Below are positions 42,862 to 50,411 of a DNA stretch of 64,000 bases, piece after piece. The stretch is from an uncultured Sphaerochaeta sp. GTDB lineage: Bacteria > Spirochaetota > Spirochaetia > Sphaerochaetales > Sphaerochaetaceae. The stretch lies in assembly GCF_963666015.1 (NCBI RefSeq), contig NZ_OY762555.1, positions 2,108,001 through 2,172,000 of the forward strand, in the 5' to 3' direction. The notes under the pieces are model-generated. The model saw nothing but the letters and a program-made list of their open reading frames with translations. It had not been told where the DNA came from and ran no database searches. A program made the translations under genes and the position numbers. Position 1 is the stretch's first letter; the number at the start of each line of letters is the position of its first letter.

Positions 42862-43824
42862 TTATGCCTTGATCAGGTGGATGGCGAAGCCGCTGAGCTC
42901 CTGCTCAAGGTAACATACCTTGATCTTGCCCTTTGCATCGCGTGCGATGGTCTCCCCGTTCACGGAGAAGCCGAACTGGGAGAGGTAGGAGAGGGTGCGC
43001 TCGATGGAGAAACACCTGAAGCCGATGTGGCCCATCTTTCCCAGGTACTGCTTAGGCAACACCTCGATGGTGGTATCCAGGAAGGTGGAACTGTTGCCGC
43101 TCTTCTTCACCATGCCCAGAGCCTCCAGACCCCTGATGGTCTTCTCAGCCTCTGCCGCATCCTGGTTGTTGATGCCCATATGGGCGAACTCCAGCCCCTG
43201 GAGGGTGCGCACGGCCTCCCTGCTCAGGTCCGCTATCGCCTGCCAGTCCTCCGCCTCGATGAGGTCGGCCTTGACCATCCACGATCCGCCTACTGCCAGG
43301 ACATTGGGCTGCCTGGCATAGCTGGCAAGGTTCTTGGTGCTGATACCGCCGGTGGGCATGAAGACGAGGTCGGGGAAGGGCCCAGCGAAGTTCTTGAGCA
43401 TGTCCACCCCACCGCTGACCTCTGCGGGGAAGAACTTGAGGGTGGTAAGCCCACGGCTGATGCCCGCCTCGATGTCGCTGGGGGTGCAGACACCCGGGAC
43501 GATGGGGATATTGTTTTCCAGTGCCCAGTCCACGACGGTGGGGTTGAATCCCGGGGAGACGAGGAACTTGGCCCCGGCTGCCACTGCCTTCTTTGCATAC
43601 TCGAGGTTGGTCACCGTGCCGGCACCCACGAGCATCTCGGGGTATGCCCCACTGATACGCCTGATCGCTTCCTCTGCTGCTGCAGTGCGGAAGGTCACCT
43701 CTGCACAGGGCAGGCCGCCTGCGATCAGGGCCCCTGCAAGGCCCTCGGCCTTATCGGCGTCATCGATCTTCACCACCGGTACCAGGCCGATCGTATGGAT
43801 TTGTTCAAACAGTGCTTCATGCAT
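42862..43824 (-). CDS. eda: KDPG/KHG aldolase fused to a glyoxalase (VOC)-like domain
   Basis: Bifunctional-looking protein of 320 residues. Residues 1-210 are a KDPG aldolase: the EVTFRT motif, VGAGTV, the Schiff-base lysine in TLKFFPAE and MPTGGIS. It splits 2-keto-3-deoxy-6-phosphogluconate to pyruvate and glyceraldehyde 3-phosphate. Residues about 215-320 look like a VOC fold (EFAHMGINNQ, then GHIGFRCFSIERTLSYL and a final GFAIHLIK), not part of ordinary Eda. The gene is visibly richer in G and C than its neighbours. AAGGAG precedes ATG 43824. Divergent from kdgK. Confidence 0.9.
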   Translation of the reverse strand: MHEALFEQIHTIGLVPVVKIDDADKAEGLAGALIAGGLPCAEVTFRTAAAEEAIRRISGAYPEMLVGAGTVTNLEYAKKAVAAGAKFLVSPGFNPTVVDWALENNIPIVPGVCTPSDIEAGISRGLTTLKFFPAEVSGGVDMLKNFAGPFPDLVFMPTGGISTKNLASYARQPNVLAVGGSWMVKADLIEAEDWQAIADLSREAVRTLQGLEFAHMGINNQDAAEAEKTIRGLEALGMVKKSGNSSTFLDTTIEVLPKQYLGKMGHIGFRCFSIERTLSYLSQFGFSVNGETIARDAKGKIKVCYLEQELSGFAIHLIKA

Positions 43825-43855
43825 ATGCGTTGCTCCTTCTTGGATATTCCAATTA

Positions 43856-43870
43856 TGAAACGATGTTTCA
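43856..43870. promoter_or_regulatory. Candidate operator between eda and kdgK
   Basis: Perfect 15-base palindrome TGAAAC-GAT-GTTTCA. It lies just upstream of the kdgK -35 box and downstream of the predicted eda start point. It resembles KdgR/IclR-type sites built on TGAAA-TTTCA arms; an IclR gene is present at 49622-50407. Confidence 0.6.
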
Positions 43871-43878
43871 AAATATCA

Positions 43879-43907
43879 TTGACAGACTCAAGCATACCTT
43901 CTATGAT
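43879..43907 (+). promoter_or_regulatory. Promoter of kdgK
   Basis: Consensus TTGACA (43879-43884), 17-bp spacer, TATGAT (43902-43907). The leader would be about 49 bases. It overlaps the divergent eda promoter. Confidence 0.7.
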
Positions 43908-43919
43908 TTGAAATATCAA
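43891..43919 (-). promoter_or_regulatory. Promoter of eda
   Basis: Minus strand: TTGATA (43919-43914), 17-bp spacer, TATGCT (43896-43891). It is interleaved with the kdgK promoter, so the two genes compete for polymerase or share control. Confidence 0.65.
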
Positions 43920-43962
43920 GAGGATATTACTGTTCCTGTATAAAAATATGGAGGAGACTTCT

Positions 43963-45000
43963 ATGGGAAATACATTTGTGACATTTGGTGAGATTATGTT
44001 GAGACTCAAGTCCCCAGGGCATGAGCGGTTCTTCCAATCTCCTGCTTTGGAAGCCACCTTTGGTGGAGGAGAGGCCAATGTTGCCGTCTCCCTCTCATTG
44101 CTTGGAAAGCAATCACGCTTTGTGACCGCACTTCCTGCCAATGCCATTGGAGAGGCTGCAGTACGTGAGGTTCGTAAGTATGGTGTTGACACCTCAGCAG
44201 TTACCATGACCAAGAATGGTCGTGTCGGTATCTACTTTCTGGAAACAGGAGCAAACCAGAGACCCAGTAGCGTCGTATATGATCGTGCAGAGAGCTCCAT
44301 TGCACTCAGTAAACCTTCTGATTTTGATTTCAAATCAGTACTTGCTGATGCCCATTGGTTTCATATTACCGGTATCACACCAGCTATCAGCCAGGATGCA
44401 GCAGACAGTAGTCTTGCAGCAATGAAGGCCGCCAAGGAATCTGGGGCTACCGTATCCATCGATTTGAACTATCGCAAGAAACTCTGGAACTATGGGAAGA
44501 AAGCACCTGAGGTAATGAGGGAATTGGTCAAATTTGCTGATGTAATCATTGCAAATGAGGAAGATATCCAGAAGTGTCTGGGTATTGAGGCCAAGGTTGA
44601 TGTTACCAGTGGTGAGTTGGACACTGATGTCTACAAGGATCTTACCGAAGAGGTGAAGCGTCAGTTCCCCAATGTTTCAGTGGTTGCCGTTACCCTCCGG
44701 GAGAGCAAGAGTGCCGACCATAATGGGTGGAGTGCAGCACTCAGCGGCAAGAGTGGTTTCTACCTCTCCAAGCACTATGAAATCACGGATATCATCGACC
44801 GTGTCGGTGGTGGAGACTCCTTCTCTGCTGGTCTGATTTTCGCACTCAGTGAGTATGGGGATGATGAACAATATGTAATCAACTTTGCAGTGGCAGCGTC
44901 AGCCTTGAAGCACTCTATCGATGGAGACTTCAATCTCAGCACCAAAGCAGAGGTTGAGGCACTGTGCAAGGGAGATGGAAGCGGTCGCGTTCAGCGATAA
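43963..45000 (+). CDS. kdgK: 2-keto-3-deoxygluconate kinase (PfkB family)
   Basis: PfkB-family sugar kinase of 345 residues. It has the N-terminal signature FGGGEANVAVSLSLLG, the ATP-site motif DIIDRVGGGDSFSAGL with the catalytic Asp, and FGEIMLRL at the start. 2-keto-3-deoxygluconate is the inferred substrate because eda is divergent from it and uxaABC lie nearby. ATG 43963 has GGAGGA 7 bases upstream, which itself overlaps an earlier in-frame ATG at 43948. A terminator follows. Confidence 0.9.
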   Translation: MGNTFVTFGEIMLRLKSPGHERFFQSPALEATFGGGEANVAVSLSLLGKQSRFVTALPANAIGEAAVREVRKYGVDTSAVTMTKNGRVGIYFLETGANQRPSSVVYDRAESSIALSKPSDFDFKSVLADAHWFHITGITPAISQDAADSSLAAMKAAKESGATVSIDLNYRKKLWNYGKKAPEVMRELVKFADVIIANEEDIQKCLGIEAKVDVTSGELDTDVYKDLTEEVKRQFPNVSVVAVTLRESKSADHNGWSAALSGKSGFYLSKHYEITDIIDRVGGGDSFSAGLIFALSEYGDDEQYVINFAVAASALKHSIDGDFNLSTKAEVEALCKGDGSGRVQR

Positions 45001-45026
45001 CCACTTTCGGACCTTAAAAATTAGGG

Positions 45027-45061
45027 GGAGCAAGCTTTTCGAAGTTTGCTCCTCTCTCTTT
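45027..45061 (+). terminator. Intrinsic terminator of kdgK
   Basis: Stem GGAGCAA / TTGCTCC with an inner TT-TTC-GAA pairing, followed by TCTCTCTTT, 26 bases after the kdgK stop. Confidence 0.75.
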
Positions 45062-45143
45062 ACCAAACCTTTACCTTGTTTCCTTATAGAGTAGATAGTA
45101 CATCCCTATACTTGGCTCAATGACAAACAAAGGAGTCAATAAA

Positions 45144-45755
45144 ATGCGTAAAACAATGATACTTTCCGTAATCTTCGTAGTGGCAATGGGTGCTACCCTC
45201 TCTGCTCAACCCATAAGCGAACAGCAGGCTGAACTTTCCCAGATTGAGGAAGTGGTAGAACCTACCGGGTCTGAAGGATTGCTCTATATGGCAGAAGAAG
45301 AGAAGCTTGCCAGGGATGTCTACCTTGCACTCTATGAAATGTGGGGGAGTCGTGTATTTCTCAACATTGCAAATGCAGAACAACAGCATATGGATGCCGT
45401 TTCTGCAGTCTTGAAAGACAAGGAGATAGCCAATCCTGCCAATACTTCAGAGATCGGGGTCTTCCACAACACCGAAATTGCCAAACTCTATGAGAGTCTG
45501 GTTGCGCAAGGCAGCTCATCCATCGAAGAAGCTTTTTTGGTTGGAGCCATCATAGAGGATCTTGATATATATGACTTGCAGCGCTCTATTGAGGCAAGTG
45601 AGGATGAAGTGGAAATCTGGGTATACAACAATCTGCTCAGAGGTTCAGAGAGCCATATGCGTGCATTCGTAAGGCAGTTGGATAGATATGGTCTGGATTA
45701 TACTGCCCGCTATATCAGTGATACTGAACTTTCCAGAATCCTTTCACGACGCTGA
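45144..45755 (+). CDS. Exported DUF2202 (ferritin-like) protein
   Basis: Secreted protein of 203 residues: signal peptide MRKTMILSVIFVVAMGATLSA, then a DUF2202 four-helix domain with carboxylate/His motifs EEEKLARDVYLALYEMWG, NAEQQHMDAV, IIEDLDIYDL and GSESHMRAF, consistent with a metal-binding ferritin-like fold. Function unknown; perhaps metal handling or oxidative stress. AAGGAG 8 bases upstream fixes ATG 45144. The last 46 bases overlap the convergent acyltransferase gene. Confidence 0.88.
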   Translation: MRKTMILSVIFVVAMGATLSAQPISEQQAELSQIEEVVEPTGSEGLLYMAEEEKLARDVYLALYEMWGSRVFLNIANAEQQHMDAVSAVLKDKEIANPANTSEIGVFHNTEIAKLYESLVAQGSSSIEEAFLVGAIIEDLDIYDLQRSIEASEDEVEIWVYNNLLRGSESHMRAFVRQLDRYGLDYTARYISDTELSRILSRR

Positions 45756-47029
45756 TCAGCTTCTGCACTCCTGTGATGGATGAACAATTCCTCGGTTGCC
45801 AAGGAGAGCTTGGTGACCGAGAATTCTGTTCCCTCTGGGTAGATGTAGTACGTATCTTCCAGGGTGGATAGGTCCACACAGTCGCCTTTGCCAAAATATT
45901 CATACTCAATATGGCAGGCATACATGCTCAGCGAAGGTTTTGACAAGAAGAATGCGTTGTGGTCAAATTCCCCTTCCAGGGTAAATCCATCCATGGAATG
46001 AGTCAGTTTTGCTTTGCCCAAGGGAATGTATCCTTTTGCATTGGGAAGAGCCTCCACTCGAGCCATGGTTTCAAAATGGTAGGTGCCTTGATCTATTTCT
46101 TGACGAACCTGTTCCCGTTCCCACTCATACCAATCGGGAATGTGAGAAAACTCTGTGGTCAGAGTATGTTCGTCATCAGCTTTACTTACTGCTTTCAACT
46201 CACCATATTCGCTCATTTCCCATTGTTTGTGGCAAGCCCCACATCCCAGGATTGTGCCTTTGCTGTACATCTTATATTCACGAAGACAGTGAGGACATTG
46301 ATACAGCGGTTTATGTAAACCCTCTGCCCGTTTGGGATAGGCTATTCTGATCTTGTTCTCTTTCTGCCACGCATACTCATCATATTCGAAGGCTTTTCGT
46401 ATAACCTTGTTGACTTCACTGGTCTTGGCTTGTTTTAACTCTTCTGCAGTGAAAAGCAGTGAAAAATCGGCTTCAATTCGGTTCCCCCGACTTTTCAGGT
46501 TCCAAAGAGGGCTATTCAGATAGTGTCCATGCATATTCAGCATAACCACAGGAACCCCCAACAGTTTGGCCATCTTACCGAGGGAGTCAGGTAATATGGC
46601 AGTTGTCCCTACCAGTGAATATCGAGCTTCCGGGTAGAGAGCTAGGATATCCTTGTTGACGGTCAATACTTCTCTGATATGTCTGACCAGCTGTAGGTCG
46701 TTGGTAAACTTGCGTTTACAAATTCCCCCTGCATTTCTCAGCAGCCACTCTCGTTTGAGAAACCCATCGATTGCCACAACATAGTTTGCTCTCTGAGGGA
46801 AGAGGGCAGCGGTGGTCACTTTGAAATCAATGAAGGCCATATGTGTACAGAGCAAGAGAAAGGGAGGTTTGACCCCTTCCATTCTGGTCCGATTGATTTT
46901 TAGCTTATGTTTCCATACTGCCGGATAGCTGAGTAGCCACGTTACAGGTCTTAGATAGTGGCGTTGTCTGATGGGCTTTTTCTGCATATCAAAACGCCTT
47001 GCTTGTTGTAGTTTCTCAAATCCCGTCAT
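45710..47029 (-). CDS. PlsC-like acyltransferase with zinc ribbon and C-terminal beta domain
   Basis: Protein of 439 residues. The N-terminal half is a 1-acylglycerol-phosphate acyltransferase-like domain with catalytic CTHMAFIDF (H-x4-D), the substrate motif ALYPEARYS and a PVVMLNMHGH segment. It continues into a four-cysteine zinc ribbon (CPHCLREY, then CGACHKQW) and a beta-rich domain of about 150 residues I do not recognise. It may acylate a membrane lipid. AAGGAAG precedes ATG 47029, and a TTGTTC/TACATT promoter lies further upstream. It overlaps the DUF2202 gene at the 3' end. Confidence 0.85.
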   Translation of the reverse strand: MTGFEKLQQARRFDMQKKPIRQRHYLRPVTWLLSYPAVWKHKLKINRTRMEGVKPPFLLLCTHMAFIDFKVTTAALFPQRANYVVAIDGFLKREWLLRNAGGICKRKFTNDLQLVRHIREVLTVNKDILALYPEARYSLVGTTAILPDSLGKMAKLLGVPVVMLNMHGHYLNSPLWNLKSRGNRIEADFSLLFTAEELKQAKTSEVNKVIRKAFEYDEYAWQKENKIRIAYPKRAEGLHKPLYQCPHCLREYKMYSKGTILGCGACHKQWEMSEYGELKAVSKADDEHTLTTEFSHIPDWYEWEREQVRQEIDQGTYHFETMARVEALPNAKGYIPLGKAKLTHSMDGFTLEGEFDHNAFFLSKPSLSMYACHIEYEYFGKGDCVDLSTLEDTYYIYPEGTEFSVTKLSLATEELFIHHRSAEADQRRERILESSVSLI

Positions 47030-47094
47030 TACCGTCTTCCTTTGTCACAATGTAGCGTGTAGGAATCAAGAGAACAAGAGTGGCGCTATAGTCA

Positions 47095-47123
47095 TTGGAT
47101 AAGTACCACGAATTTTGTATAGT
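47095..47123 (+). promoter_or_regulatory. Leaderless promoter of the His-tailed protein gene
   Basis: -35 TTGGAT (47095-47100), 17-bp spacer, -10 TATAGT (47118-47123); 6 bases later comes the ATG at 47130, which is where transcription should begin. No ribosome binding site is present. Confidence 0.65.
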
Positions 47124-47129
47124 GCAACC

Positions 47130-48230
47130 ATGAAACACACAACTCTGTATGAACTGGCCAAGGCCTATCAAGATGCTTCCATTGATTCCGTCTTTTCTGA
47201 AAACGACCTGATCTGCATACTTTCTGAAGAAAAGGTACCGTATTATGTATCGGTTGTAGATTCAGCGTTTGCTGCCTATAGAGGGGAAAAGGGTCTCACT
47301 GGCTACCTTGCTCTCTCCCTGCAGGATGAGGGGGTCTCAGAGATGGAAAACTTGGATCTCCAAGAGGCTCAGGAGTGTTTGCTTGGCATTATGCGAACTG
47401 AGAAAGAGAATCTGGAAGAGAGCGACCTCAAGGCAGTTAAAGAGAGTGGTGTACCTTTCAGCGAAGATGCCTATCCACAGTTCAGGATTAAGGAGCAATA
47501 CAAGGTCCCTTGGTACATCAGTGAAAAAGAAGAGGCTGATTTGATCCTCATCCTTCGAGGATTGTTGTTTGCCAAGGAGTATTTCGCATCCTATAAGAAA
47601 ACCAAGAAGACCAACACATTTTCTTTCTGGCTTGACTCTCTTCAGTTGGAAGAGACAAATAAGAAGGAGTACGTCCCTACGCTGGAGAAGAAAGGTGATA
47701 GCTTTTCAGTCGGTGTCCGGGTATTGCAGGATGAAGCTTATGGATTCTACTATCCGCAAGCTTTTTTTACCAATGAAGATCGTCAACTGCAATACAAGAG
47801 GATGAAGGCAAAACGAGGAAAGATCATGGCACTGGCAATCGGAATGATGGCCGAGCCAATGCTCCCCGGAGAAGGTGAGAGACCTGTGTATCCCTTCTAT
47901 AGCCTTGCCTATGACCCGCAATCGCATCAAGTGCTTGATGTCTTCCTGGTTGAGGATTATGAACAGGAACATGGGAAGATCATCAGTCGCTTGCTCGAAC
48001 TGTTTGAGAAGGAAGGCAAGCCACAGGCAATTCACTGTTATGGCAAGAGAACCCTTCCTCTGCTTTCAGAATTAGGCAAGCAGATTGGTATCATGATGGT
48101 TAGTGGGAATCAGAAGGAAGAGATGGATAGCCTGATCCAGGATATGTTCAGGGAACTCTATGAGATTCCTCATGACCATGATCATCATGACTGCAATCAT
48201 GAACATCATCACCATCATCATGAGGAGTAG
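47130..48230 (+). CDS. Uncharacterised protein with a His-rich metal-binding tail
   Basis: Soluble protein of 366 residues. I do not recognise the N-terminal two-thirds with certainty; the region from about 200 (VRVLQDEAYGFYYPQAF) to 340 resembles DUF6930/DUF7309-type proteins found in SEC-C-like contexts, as a tentative match. The last 20 residues alternate His, Asp and Glu and end in six His plus two Glu, a likely Zn/Ni/Cu-binding tail. Monocistronic, leaderless by its promoter, and 4 bases short of the convergent cupin gene. Confidence 0.8.
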   Translation: MKHTTLYELAKAYQDASIDSVFSENDLICILSEEKVPYYVSVVDSAFAAYRGEKGLTGYLALSLQDEGVSEMENLDLQEAQECLLGIMRTEKENLEESDLKAVKESGVPFSEDAYPQFRIKEQYKVPWYISEKEEADLILILRGLLFAKEYFASYKKTKKTNTFSFWLDSLQLEETNKKEYVPTLEKKGDSFSVGVRVLQDEAYGFYYPQAFFTNEDRQLQYKRMKAKRGKIMALAIGMMAEPMLPGEGERPVYPFYSLAYDPQSHQVLDVFLVEDYEQEHGKIISRLLELFEKEGKPQAIHCYGKRTLPLLSELGKQIGIMMVSGNQKEEMDSLIQDMFRELYEIPHDHDHHDCNHEHHHHHHEE

Positions 48231-48234
48231 GTAA

Positions 48235-48570
48235 TCAGGCGTCTCCTCGCTTGGGGACGATACAGATGAACACGAATTGCTCCTCTCCTGCATTGGAAAT
48301 CTGATGGTCGATTCCATCCGGCACATAGGCAACCGATCCACTTTCCAGTGGATAGTCCTTTCCATCCATGAAGAGATTTCCTTTCCCCTCCACTGCAAAA
48401 ATGACATGTTGCCAGGGATGGGAGTGGTGAGGAGCCTTTCCTTCCTTCTCCAAGGTGAACATGCGCATTACATAGTCTTCCCACCCTTGTTCAGGGCCAA
48501 TGAGGACCTGCTTTATGACCTTCTCAGCTATATTCTTTTTCTCAATCTCATCGCGATGTGATACAAACAT
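48235..48570 (-). CDS. Cupin-domain protein
   Basis: Single-domain cupin of 111 residues with metal-site motif HHSHPWQHVIFAVEGKG (two His, Gln, then Glu) and the second motif PDGIDHQISNAGEEQ. Possibly a sugar isomerase, KdgF-like demethylase/ring-opening enzyme or binding protein. KdgF, a cupin that linearises unsaturated uronates, would fit this pectin locus, but the assignment is inference. Last gene of the BASS-uxaBAC-iclR-Gfo operon, 8 bases after the oxidoreductase. Confidence 0.82.
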   Translation of the reverse strand: MFVSHRDEIEKKNIAEKVIKQVLIGPEQGWEDYVMRMFTLEKEGKAPHHSHPWQHVIFAVEGKGNLFMDGKDYPLESGSVAYVPDGIDHQISNAGEEQFVFICIVPKRGDA

Positions 48571-48578
48571 ACGCTCTC

Positions 48579-49553
48579 CTATTTTCCTTGTAATCGTTCC
48601 ATTACCCAGTCAGTACGCATGCCACTCTCTCCTGTACTGAGACAGTGACCTTTGCCCAACAAATCATCGGTAACTGTTTGGATGAGGGGCTGTGCTACAT
48701 GTTCTGGAGGGTCAGGAACGGCAATATCTTCTCTCCCTTTCTCTGTATCAAGAGTTATCGGTTTCCCGATATCCAGTACAGAATAGGAGAGGATGCCCTT
48801 GCTCCCAAAGATGGTGGTGGTATCCTCATTCTTGCAGGTGTTGAAACACCATAGTCCTGTACCACAGACACCACGCTCTGTCCTGAAACTTCCATGGACA
48901 ATATCATCAGCTTCATACGTTTTGCTCTGGTTACGTCCTTCTCCTGTTGCTTCGACAATGGGACCAAAATAAAAGTCGATCAGATCAAGGGAGTGTGATC
49001 CAACATCAAGTAACAATCCACCTCCGCTCATTTCCGGTTGTACTCTCCATCTCCCCTTGTCCACGGTATCTTCTGGTTTGATGGATTGCAGCAACTCCAC
49101 ATGGACTGCCCTGATCTCTCCAAGTTTTCCACTGTCGATTATCTCTTTGATCATAAGATATTTTGGGAGTGCTCTACGGTAGTAAGCACTGAAAAAGGGA
49201 ATGGAGTGTTGCTTGCAATATTCCACCATCTCCTTGCTTTGTGCATAGGAAACTCCTAGGGGTTTTTCACAGTAGATTGGTTTTCCCTTTGATGCTGCCA
49301 GGAGCGCATAGTAGTGGTGGGAGTCTGGATGGGTTGCAATGTAGATTGCATCAACCTGTGGATCTTCAATGAGTTTGAGTGCGTCATCATACCAGGTATC
49401 CACTCCATGGCGCTCAGCATAATCTGCTGCCTTCTCCGCATTTCGCCTCATGACAGCTACAAGTGATGCCCCCTCTGCTTTCTGGAATCCAGGGCCGCTT
49501 TTCACTTCAGTTACATTGCCGCATCCGATAATACCCCATCTAATTTGTTGCAT
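48579..49553 (-). CDS. Gfo/Idh/MocA-family oxidoreductase
   Basis: NAD(P)-dependent sugar dehydrogenase-like protein of 324 residues. It has the Rossmann motif WGIIGCGNVTEVKSGPG, the family EKP signature in YCEKPLGVSY and a C-terminal catalytic region with DVGSHSLDLIDFYFG (Asp/His). The substrate is unknown; its place in the hexuronate operon suggests an acidic sugar. Read with iclR upstream and the cupin downstream. Confidence 0.9.
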   Translation of the reverse strand: MQQIRWGIIGCGNVTEVKSGPGFQKAEGASLVAVMRRNAEKAADYAERHGVDTWYDDALKLIEDPQVDAIYIATHPDSHHYYALLAASKGKPIYCEKPLGVSYAQSKEMVEYCKQHSIPFFSAYYRRALPKYLMIKEIIDSGKLGEIRAVHVELLQSIKPEDTVDKGRWRVQPEMSGGGLLLDVGSHSLDLIDFYFGPIVEATGEGRNQSKTYEADDIVHGSFRTERGVCGTGLWCFNTCKNEDTTTIFGSKGILSYSVLDIGKPITLDTEKGREDIAVPDPPEHVAQPLIQTVTDDLLGKGHCLSTGESGMRTDWVMERLQGK

Positions 49554-49621
49554 GAACGGGCTCCTTTGTCACATCATAGCTCATAGGAGGGGAAAAAACA
49601 TCCCCGGGGATTTCTTACAGC

Positions 49622-50407
49622 TTAATCTTCTTCCCAGCCTAGAAGGTGAGAGAGGTTTGTACATGCAGCGAGAATAGATTTGGTAATGTGTTCCTGCTCT
49701 TCAGGATTGAAGCGGAAAAGAGGCCAGGAGACACTCATCGCAGCAACGACCTTTCCTGTGTAGTCCTTGATTGGGGATCCAATACAGAGTGTGCCCATCT
49801 CATGCTCTTCATTGTCGCTTGCCCAGCCTCGATCGCGGATTTGCTGCAATTCCTGTTTCAATACCCCAACATTGGTAATGGTATTGGGGGTGAATGGTTT
49901 CATTTTGACCGATTCTAGATAAGCATCCAAAGAAGCCTGTGTCATGTCACTGAGCAGAACCTTCCCGATAGCTGTACAGTACAGGGGTATTGCCTTTCCC
50001 ACCCGTGAGTACATCCTGATGGTGAAGGAGGACTCCTTCTTCAGAACATAGACAGCTTTGTCTTCCTCCAGTACTCCCATATGTACTGTTTCGCCTAGTT
50101 CATCACAGAGCCTTTGGGCGACAGGATTGGCCACATGAATCAGATCGATGTGCTCAAGTCCACGGGATCCCACAGAGAACATCTTCAGCGTTAGGCTGTA
50201 GAGGTCTGTGTTATCCCGATAGACATAGCCAAGGTTGACCAAGGTGGAAAGAAACCTGAGCAGGGTTGCTTTTGGCAAACCCGTCTCCTTGGAGAGTTGC
50301 TCCAGATTGATGCTCTGATGCTTGGACAATGTTTCCAGGATTACGATGGTTCGAATAACTCCGCTGGTTTGTTGTTTCTCTCCTGCCGGATTGGTTTTCT
50401 TTCCCAT
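49622..50407 (-). CDS. IclR-family transcriptional regulator (KdgR-like)
   Basis: IclR regulator of 261 residues: N-terminal winged helix (SGVIRTIVILETLSKH; recognition helix around LPKATLLRFLSTLVNLG) and the C-terminal effector domain with YCTAIGKVLLSDM and MGTLCIGSPI. Pectin-pathway IclR proteins such as KdgR sense 2-keto-3-deoxygluconate; that role is inferred from the operon. ATG 50407 lies 4 bases after the uxaC stop with GAGGG overlapping that stop. The probable target is the palindrome at 43856. Confidence 0.9.
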   Translation of the reverse strand: MGKKTNPAGEKQQTSGVIRTIVILETLSKHQSINLEQLSKETGLPKATLLRFLSTLVNLGYVYRDNTDLYSLTLKMFSVGSRGLEHIDLIHVANPVAQRLCDELGETVHMGVLEEDKAVYVLKKESSFTIRMYSRVGKAIPLYCTAIGKVLLSDMTQASLDAYLESVKMKPFTPNTITNVGVLKQELQQIRDRGWASDNEEHEMGTLCIGSPIKDYTGKVVAAMSVSWPLFRFNPEEQEHITKSILAACTNLSHLLGWEED

Positions 50408-50411
50408 GGTA

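Noticed and set aside
42877..43911. 344-residue open frame on the plus strand
   Set aside because: Antisense to the GC-rich eda gene, where stop codons are rare by composition; it also runs through the eda start and operator region.
48171..48227. Six consecutive His codons that look like a cloning tag
   Set aside because: They belong to a longer natural His/Asp/Glu tail with mixed codons, in a normal genomic context.
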